Positions 40,498 through 46,661 of a DNA stretch of 46,661 bases are shown here, in pieces. The position numbers and the translations under genes were made by a program. Numbering within the stretch: position 1 is the stretch's first letter; the number at the start of each line of letters is the position of its first letter. The DNA comes from Bacteroidales bacterium (GTDB taxonomy: Bacteria > Bacteroidota > Bacteroidia > Bacteroidales > UBA932): assembly GCA_017549145.1 (NCBI GenBank), contig JAFYVM010000071.1, positions 1 to 46,661 of the forward strand, in the 5' to 3' direction. Under the pieces are notes generated by a model. That model was not told the DNA's origin. It was given only the letters and a program-made list of their open reading frames with translations, and made no database searches.

Positions 40498-42249
40498 ATG
40501 AAAACAACTGGTAAAGTAACGGGAATCGTTTCCAACCTTGTAACAGTCGAGGTCAACGGCCCTGTGTCTCAGAATGAGCTTTGCTACATCACTGTAGGCG
40601 ATACAAAGCTTATGGCCGAGGTCATCAAGGTCAATGGCAAGAGCGCTGCTGTTCAGGTATTCGAAAGTACCCGTGGACTAAAGAACGGTAACGACGTGGA
40701 GTTCGAGGACAAGATGCTCGAGGCCACTCTCGGACCAGGTCTTCTTTCAAGCAGCTACGACGGTCTGCAGAATGACCTTACAACAATGACCGGCGTATTC
40801 CTTAAGAGAGGTGAATATACAAACCCTCTCAACCACGAGAAGCTTTGGGACTACACCCCTATCGCAAAGCCAGGTGACAAGGTTGTCGCTGCAGATTGGC
40901 TTGGTGAAGTAAAGGAAGGATGGCTCCCTCACAAGATTATGGTTCCATTCTCATTCAAGGGAGAGTACACCGTAAAATCTGTGGTTGAAGCAGGACAGTA
41001 CAATATTGAAAAGGTAGTCGCTGTCCTCACAGACGCCTCAGGCGAAGATGTAGAGGTAAAGATGTACCAGAAATGGCCAGTTAAAGTGGCTATCAAGGGA
41101 TATAAGGAGAAACCAAGACCATCACGCATCATGGAGACTGGTGTTCGCGTAATCGACACCCTCAACCCTATCGCAGAAGGTGGTACAGGCTTCATCCCTG
41201 GTCCATTCGGTTGCGGTAAGACTGTGCTTCAGCATGCTATTGCAAAGCAGGGTGATGCTGAGGTTATCGTGATGGCAGCCTGCGGTGAGCGTGCAAACGA
41301 GGTTGTGGAGATCTTCACTGAGTTCCCTGAGCTCATTGACCCACACACAGGACGTCACCTTATGGAGCGTACAACCATCATCTGTAACACTTCAAACATG
41401 CCGGTTGCAGCTCGTGAGGCATCAGTTTATACAGCGATGACAATTTGCGAGTACTACCGTGCAATGGGTCTTAAGGTCCTTCTCCTTGCTGACTCTACTT
41501 CTCGTTGGGCTCAGGCTCTCCGTGAGATGTCGAACCGTATGGAGGAGCTTCCAGGAGCAGACGCATTCCCTGTGGACCTTTCAGCAATTATCTCAGCGTT
41601 CTACGCTCGCGCAGGTATGGTCGTTCTCAACAATGGCCAGACTGGTTCAGTAACATTCATCGGAACAGTATCTCCAGCTGGTGGTAACCTCAAGGAGCCT
41701 GTGACTGAGTCTACAAAGAAGGCTGCACGTTGCTTCTACGCTCTCGAGCAGAACCGCGCAGACCAGAAGCGCTACCCTGCTGTTAACCCTATCGACTCAT
41801 ATTCTAAATATCTCGAATATCCAGAAATCCGTGAACACCTTTCAGAGAAGGTAAGACCAGGTTGGGTGGAGATGGTAGAGAAGGCAAAGAACATTATCCG
41901 CAAAGGTAAGGATGCCAACGACCAGATCAACATCCTCGGTGATGACGGTGTGCCTATGAGCTACCACGAGCTCTTCTGGAAGTCTGAGCTTGTTGACTTC
42001 GTTATCCTTCAGCAGGATGCGTTCGATGCAATTGATGCACTTTGTCCACTTGAGCGTCAGAGCTATATGCTAGAGCTTGTACTTGGAATCTGCGATAAAG
42101 AGTTCACATTCGAGGACTATGAGCAGTGCCGTAACTTCTTCAAGGAGACAATCAACCTCCTTCGTCAGATGAACTACTCTGAGTTCCACAGCGAGAAGTT
42201 CGAAAACTATAAAGAGAAACTTAATACACTCCTGAGCAATGGCAACTAA
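40498..42249 (+). CDS. ntpA: V-type ATP synthase subunit A (catalytic)
   Basis: The nucleotide-hydrolysing subunit, 583 residues. The N-terminal beta-barrel (KVTGIVSNLVTVEVNGPVSQNE) is followed by the bulge domain and the P-loop GPFGCGKT at residues 235-242. ACGERANEVVEIF and LADSTSRWAQALREMSNRMEELPGADAFP follow, with a helical C-terminal domain. The start is the ATG at 40498, giving the standard length and N-terminus; the in-frame ATG at 40435 would add 21 residues encoded by the inserted-looking segment. Its last 11 nt overlap subunit B. Confidence 0.96.
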   Translation: MKTTGKVTGIVSNLVTVEVNGPVSQNELCYITVGDTKLMAEVIKVNGKSAAVQVFESTRGLKNGNDVEFEDKMLEATLGPGLLSSSYDGLQNDLTTMTGVFLKRGEYTNPLNHEKLWDYTPIAKPGDKVVAADWLGEVKEGWLPHKIMVPFSFKGEYTVKSVVEAGQYNIEKVVAVLTDASGEDVEVKMYQKWPVKVAIKGYKEKPRPSRIMETGVRVIDTLNPIAEGGTGFIPGPFGCGKTVLQHAIAKQGDAEVIVMAACGERANEVVEIFTEFPELIDPHTGRHLMERTTIICNTSNMPVAAREASVYTAMTICEYYRAMGLKVLLLADSTSRWAQALREMSNRMEELPGADAFPVDLSAIISAFYARAGMVVLNNGQTGSVTFIGTVSPAGGNLKEPVTESTKKAARCFYALEQNRADQKRYPAVNPIDSYSKYLEYPEIREHLSEKVRPGWVEMVEKAKNIIRKGKDANDQINILGDDGVPMSYHELFWKSELVDFVILQQDAFDAIDALCPLERQSYMLELVLGICDKEFTFEDYEQCRNFFKETINLLRQMNYSEFHSEKFENYKEKLNTLLSNGN

Positions 42250-43561
42250 GGCATTTCAGAAAATATACACACAGTTGGAAGCCATCACAAAAGCAACTGT
42301 AGCACTCCGTGCGCAGGGAATTTCCAACGATGAGCTCGCTGTCGTAGACGGCAGACTTGCTCAGGTCGTAAAGACAAAAGGTGACCTTGTGACACTTCAG
42401 GTGTTCTCAGGTACTGAGGGTATCCCTACCAACGCTGAGGTAACATTCCTCGGAGTTCCTCCTACACTTAAGGTAAGTGATGAACTCGCCGGACGTTTCT
42501 TCGACGCTTATGGTAAGCCACTCGATGGCGGTCCGGAGGTAGAGGGAACAGAGGTTCAGATCGGTGGTCCATCAGTTAACCCTTACAAGAGAAGACAGCC
42601 ATCACAGATCATCCCTACCGGTATCGCAGGTATCGACCTCAACAACACCCTTGTGTCAGGACAGAAGATTCCTTTCTTCGCTGACCCTGACCAGCCATAT
42701 AATAATGTAATGGCACAGGTGGCACTTCGTGCAGACGTTGATAAGATCATCCTCGGTGGTATGGGTCTTACAAACGACGACTACCTCTACTTCAAGCATG
42801 AGTTTGAGGCTGCAGGTGCTCTCGACAAGATCATCTCATTCGTAAATACAACAGAGCAGCCACCAGTTGAGCGTCTTCTTATTCCAGATATGGCCCTCAC
42901 AGCAGCTGAGTACTTCGCAGTAGAGAAGAACGAGAAGGTTCTCGTACTCCTCACCGACATGACTCTTTATGCCGATGCGCTCTCTATCGTATCGAACCGT
43001 ATGGACCAGATTCCTTCTAAGGACTCAATGCCAGGTTCACTCTACTCAGACCTTGCAAAGATCTACGAGAAGGCCGTACAGCTCCCTGCAGGTGGTTCAA
43101 TCACCATTATCGCGGTGACGACCCTCAACGACGGAGATATCACACACGCTATTCCAGATAACACAGGATATATCACAGAGGGACAGCTCTTCCTCCGTGC
43201 AGATCCAGACTCAGGTAAGGTCATCATTGACCCATTCCGTTCACTCTCACGTCTAAAACAGCTCGTTCAGGGTAAGCAGACACGTAAGGACCACAGCCAG
43301 GTGATGAATGCATCTGTACGTCTTTATGCCGATGCTCAGAACGCTAAGACAAAACTCGAGAATGGTTTCGACCTCAGTGATTACGACCTTCGTTGTCTTG
43401 ACTACGCTAAGGCATATGCAACACGCATCCTTGCCATCGACGTAAACATCAAGATCGACGAGATGCTTGACACAGCTTGGGAGCTCTTCGGAACTTACTT
43501 TACAAAAGCTGAGACAGGTATCAAACAGGAGTTTATTGATCAGTACTGGAAAGGTAACTAA
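42239..43561 (+). CDS. ntpB: V-type ATP synthase subunit B
   Basis: The non-catalytic nucleotide-site subunit, 440 residues. Features: the N-terminal barrel (LVTLQVFSGTEGIPTNAEV), the sequence YKRRQPSQIIPTGIAGIDLNNTLVSGQKIPFF, then ADPDQPYNN in place of a P-loop, as expected for B. LTDMTLYADALSIVSNRMDQIPS and the C-terminal helices follow. The ATG at 42239 overlaps the end of subunit A by 11 nt. It ends 2 bp before the subunit D start. Confidence 0.95.
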   Translation: MATKAFQKIYTQLEAITKATVALRAQGISNDELAVVDGRLAQVVKTKGDLVTLQVFSGTEGIPTNAEVTFLGVPPTLKVSDELAGRFFDAYGKPLDGGPEVEGTEVQIGGPSVNPYKRRQPSQIIPTGIAGIDLNNTLVSGQKIPFFADPDQPYNNVMAQVALRADVDKIILGGMGLTNDDYLYFKHEFEAAGALDKIISFVNTTEQPPVERLLIPDMALTAAEYFAVEKNEKVLVLLTDMTLYADALSIVSNRMDQIPSKDSMPGSLYSDLAKIYEKAVQLPAGGSITIIAVTTLNDGDITHAIPDNTGYITEGQLFLRADPDSGKVIIDPFRSLSRLKQLVQGKQTRKDHSQVMNASVRLYADAQNAKTKLENGFDLSDYDLRCLDYAKAYATRILAIDVNIKIDEMLDTAWELFGTYFTKAETGIKQEFIDQYWKGN

Positions 43562-43563
43562 TT

Positions 43564-44175
43564 ATGGCAATTAAATTTCAATATAATAAGACCTCTCTGA
43601 ACAACTAGAACAAGCAGCTCAAGATGAGGAAGAACGCCCTCCCGACGTTGAAGAACAAGGAGTCGGCACTTCGTCTTGAAGTCCGCAAGGCCAAGGAGTA
43701 TTCAGAGAAGCTTATTGAAGATCTTGATGCCGCACTGAAGAAATATGATTATCTAGCAGCTCTCTGGAATGAGTTTGACGCTGGACTTATCACCATTACA
43801 GATGTAGATCTTGTAACTGTGAAAGTTGCCGGTGTAAAGACTCCAGACCTTAAAGAGATCCACTACCAGATCAATGACTTCAACGCATTTGCAAAACCAG
43901 CATGGTATGCAGACGGAGTCACTATTCTGAAGGAGCTCTCAAGACTAGGTATTGAATCCGAAGTCTATAAGGAGAAAGCTAGAATTCTTGATTTCAACAG
44001 AAAGAAGACCACTCAGAAGGTAAACCTTTACGAGAAGGTACAGATTCCTGGATATCAGGAGGCAATCAGAAAGATCAAACGATATATGGAAGACGAGGAG
44101 AACCTCTCTAAAGCAGCTTCCAAGATCGTTAAATGCAGACACGAAATCGAAGAGGAGGAGCAGAACAATGGTTGA
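43564..44175 (+). CDS. ntpD: V-type ATP synthase subunit D, interrupted by an in-frame TAG at codon 15
   Basis: Subunit D is the central rotor shaft. The reading frame starts MAIKFQYNKTSLNN at 43564, 2 bp after subunit B, and continues NKQLKMRKNALPTLKNKESALRLE after an amber codon at 43606-43608. N- and C-terminal helices together form a coiled coil; here the C-terminal part (EDEENLSKAASKIVKCRHEIEEEE) is intact. Without the stop it has 203 residues, the family's length. Relatives have Leu where the stop is, so TTG to TAG is a simple explanation. Reinitiation at ATG 43624 would give 183 residues without the N-terminal 20. TAG also ends several intact genes here, so it is not globally recoded. 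Confidence 0.85.
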
Positions 44176-46006
44176 TAAAATGATGAAATACTCTTTCATT
44201 CTCCTTAGTGAGGAGACTGAAGGATTCCTGGCGAGGCTCCAGGAGTTAGGAGTCGTTGACGTGACCCGTTCTGCGAAACCTATTGACGAGCACTCAGCTG
44301 CTATAATGGATGCTGTCAGCTCAGCTAAGAAAGTGATTGGAAAGTTGGAAAGCTTGAACTTCACTAAGGATGCGGGAGAAGATGAAATCCAGAAAGCAAA
44401 AGAAGCAGCAATTCTTGATGCAGACCTTACAGCCGGAGCACAGCAGGCACTTGTCGAGCTTATGGAGCTCGAGCTTGCTAAAGCAGCGGCAGAAAAAGAG
44501 GTGGCATTGAGACAGCCTTGGGGTGAGTTCGACAAATCGCGTCTTGACCAGCTTAATACTCTCGGCTATGCTGTGAGGTACTATAAAGTCTCAGCCAAGA
44601 AGTTTGACCCAGCATGGGGAGAACTCTACCCGCTCGAGATCATTAACCAGGACAGTTCATACGTATGGTTTGTAACAGTAGCATCCTCATCAGAGGAATA
44701 CAGCTTCCCGGTTGACACTACCCCAGCTCCAGAAGGATCTTGGAAGGAAGCTCAAGCAGTTGCAGATTCACTCAATGAGAACATCTACAAAGTTAAAGGT
44801 CTATTGCTCAAATATCAGGAGGCAATCCCTCAGATGAATGAGACCAACAGACAGGAACTCGTAGATCTCGACATGTACCTTGCAAAGGCTGCTACAGAAT
44901 CTGCTGCAGACAATCTACTAAGCGTACTCGAAGGTTTTGCACCAATCGAGAACGACGAGGAGCTATGCAAGAAGTTCGACCAGATGGGTGTCCTCTATAT
45001 CAGAGAAGAAGCTGTAGAAGATGACAATCCGCCAATCCGCCTTAAGAACGGATGGTTTGCAAGATTGTTCGAGGTACTTACAGGAATGTACGGTATGCCG
45101 GGCTACAAAGAATTTGACCCTACACCGATTCTTGCTCCATTCTACCTTTTGTTCTTTGCAATGTGTATGGGAGACGCCGGCTACGGCCTTGTACTCATAC
45201 TCTTTGGACTTGGAGTTACCAAGAAGTGGATCAATATCGACATGTTCAAGAACATCGGTCCACTCATCTCAGTTCTCGGTGTCGGAACATTGGTAGTAGG
45301 TCTCGTACTTGGAACGGCATTCGGTATCAGCCTTGCTGACGCTGCATGGTATCCAGAGGCATTGAAGAAATTCATGGTTGTCGGAGACATCGCAGGCTTC
45401 CCTGCCCAGATGATTCTTGCACTTGGAATCGGAGTCTTCCATATCTGTCTTGCAATGATTGTCAAAGCAATCGGATACACCAAGAGATTCGGATTCAAGG
45501 AGAACATCAGTACATGGGGATGGCTCATCCTTATCTTGGGAGGACTTATCCTCGCAGCAGTTGGCATGACAGGTTTCCTCAGCCCACTTGCTATGAAGAT
45601 TTCGATTATCGTCCTCGCAGTAGTTTCAGGACTTGGCATCTACATCTTCAACACACCTGGAAGAAATCCTCTCGCGAACATCGGATCTGGACTTTGGGAT
45701 ACCTATAATATGATTACAGGTCTCCTCGGCGACGTACTCAGTTATATTCGTCTCTACGCCCTTGGTCTTGCTGGAGGTATGCTCGGACAGGCATTCAACA
45801 TCCTTGGCGGCATGATGGTGGAAGATGGATTTGGAGCTATCAACTGGCTTCCATTCCTTCTCATCGTCCTCTTCGGACACACGCTCAACCTCGCGATGTC
45901 ATGCCTTGGAGCATTTGTACACCCTCTACGTCTTACATTCGTTGAGTACTTCAAGAATGCAGGTTATGAGGGAAAAGGAAAGGAGTATTCTCCACTTAAA
46001 AAGTAA
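44168..46006 (+). CDS. ntpI: V-type ATP synthase subunit I (membrane stator a-subunit)
   Basis: A 612-residue protein: a long soluble N-terminal half of alpha/beta and coiled-coil segments (1-310) and about seven to eight membrane helices. The helix SYIRLYALGLAGGMLGQAFN holds the conserved Arg (R528) that releases the ion from the rotor ring. EYSFPVDTTPAPEG is in the soluble part, and the early membrane helices contain LFFAMCMGDAGYGL, a subunit I signature. The ATG at 44168 overlaps subunit D by 8 nt. The last helices end GAFVHPLRLTFVEYFKNAGY, also typical. Confidence 0.94.
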   Translation: MVDKMMKYSFILLSEETEGFLARLQELGVVDVTRSAKPIDEHSAAIMDAVSSAKKVIGKLESLNFTKDAGEDEIQKAKEAAILDADLTAGAQQALVELMELELAKAAAEKEVALRQPWGEFDKSRLDQLNTLGYAVRYYKVSAKKFDPAWGELYPLEIINQDSSYVWFVTVASSSEEYSFPVDTTPAPEGSWKEAQAVADSLNENIYKVKGLLLKYQEAIPQMNETNRQELVDLDMYLAKAATESAADNLLSVLEGFAPIENDEELCKKFDQMGVLYIREEAVEDDNPPIRLKNGWFARLFEVLTGMYGMPGYKEFDPTPILAPFYLLFFAMCMGDAGYGLVLILFGLGVTKKWINIDMFKNIGPLISVLGVGTLVVGLVLGTAFGISLADAAWYPEALKKFMVVGDIAGFPAQMILALGIGVFHICLAMIVKAIGYTKRFGFKENISTWGWLILILGGLILAAVGMTGFLSPLAMKISIIVLAVVSGLGIYIFNTPGRNPLANIGSGLWDTYNMITGLLGDVLSYIRLYALGLAGGMLGQAFNILGGMMVEDGFGAINWLPFLLIVLFGHTLNLAMSCLGAFVHPLRLTFVEYFKNAGYEGKGKEYSPLKK

Positions 46007-46026
46007 TTAGTAAAAATTAACAATAA

Positions 46027-46482
<456 letters not shown>

Positions 46483-46521
46483 GAGAAAGACGCATAAATG
46501 AAAAGGAGATCGACAACCATG

Positions 46522-46661
46522 TGACATGAACCCCGAAAGTTAGACAAAAAACTTTCGGGGTTTTGTTATGAAATTTTGTTTTGAAATTAAGCTGGAAGCT
46601 GTTAAACGTTACTTGTCAGGTTATACTGAAAGACAGGTTACAGAACATTATGGTGTTAACA
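46522..46661 (+). mobile_element. IS3-family (IS150-like) insertion sequence, left end, cut by window
   Basis: The left terminal inverted repeat TGACATGAACCCCGAAAGTT, then AGACA, fits the IS150-group form (TG, a C run, then AAAGTTAGACA). It includes a 10-bp inverted repeat, CCCCGAAAGT/ACTTTCGGGG (46531-46540 and 46551-46560). The first transposase ORF begins 46 bp in. The right end is outside the window. Confidence 0.78.
46568..46661 (+). CDS. IS3-family transposase OrfA, N-terminal fragment
   Basis: Thirty-one codons are visible: MKFCFEIKLEAVKRYLSGYT, then ERQVTEHYGVN. This is the N-terminal helix-turn-helix of IS3/IS150-type OrfA (pattern FxxKLxAVxxYLxGxSxxxVAxxxGV). The rest, including the frameshift site into OrfB, is not in the window. 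Confidence 0.85.
   Translation, partial: MKFCFEIKLEAVKRYLSGYTERQVTEHYGVN

Noticed and set aside
43606-43608. Global reassignment of TAG to an amino acid
   Set aside because: TAG is the proper stop of several intact genes in the window (for example at 20052-20054, 40335-40337 and 8909-8911), so a genome-wide recoding does not fit.

Overview
This window looks like a chromosomal segment of a Bacteroidales bacterium, probably gut or rumen associated. The evidence is the promoter type (TTTG, about 19-21 bp, then TAnnTTTG), the near absence of Shine-Dalgarno sequences, lipoproteins carrying DUF4493 and PCMD domains, a DUF2764-containing V-type ATPase operon, DUF349 and DUF4250 proteins, and a Bacteroidetes-type RAYT. 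Species cannot be fixed from the window alone.

Region by region. 1-377 is the 5' part of gapA on the minus strand. 514-3017 holds surE, lpxB and a DNPH1-like nucleotide hydrolase on the plus strand. 3021-7338 is a minus-strand operon of a DUF349 protein, yidC and yggS. 7455-8911 has trmD, then a strong promoter, a leader with a tiny ORF and a terminator hairpin placed before a conserved unknown gene. 8938-13258 has a glutaminyl cyclase lipoprotein, divergent from a steroid 5-alpha-reductase-like gene coupled to an Old Yellow Enzyme gene; these are followed by RNase P RNA and an unknown lipoprotein. 13326-20054 carries a TGS/uridine-kinase-like fusion, a DUF4250 mini-gene, a bile-acid:sodium-symporter-family transporter, a large PlsC-type acyltransferase, an Omp85-type barrel and a deoxynucleoside kinase.

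20055-21634 is an accessory island. It has a 146-bp element with perfect 28-bp inverted arms, and a RAYT transposase flanked by two related 79-bp REP-like hairpin repeats in opposite orientation. 21635-31758 is a six-gene minus-strand operon driven by a textbook promoter. It encodes three DUF4493 lipoproteins (two with C-terminal PCMD domains), an outer-membrane barrel with a Lys/Glu/Pro-rich tail, a further PCMD lipoprotein and a YfcC-family permease. This looks like an uncharacterised surface system and is one of the two best candidates for something undescribed.

31902-38998 returns to housekeeping genes: parE, a small PlsC, a long-chain acyl-CoA ligase, an SLC13/TrkA-C permease and metF. 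39103-46482 is a V-type ATPase operon (E, DUF2764, A, B, D, I, K). Its K subunit carries the Na+-binding residue set known from Enterococcus hirae. Subunit D has an in-frame amber stop at codon 15, and a 140-bp segment bordered by an 18-bp direct repeat lies just before subunit A. An IS3/IS150-like insertion sequence begins 39 bp past subunit K and runs off the window.

Functional assignments rest on recognisable motifs and gene order, not on database searches. Promoter and terminator calls come from reading consensus matches and hairpins by eye.
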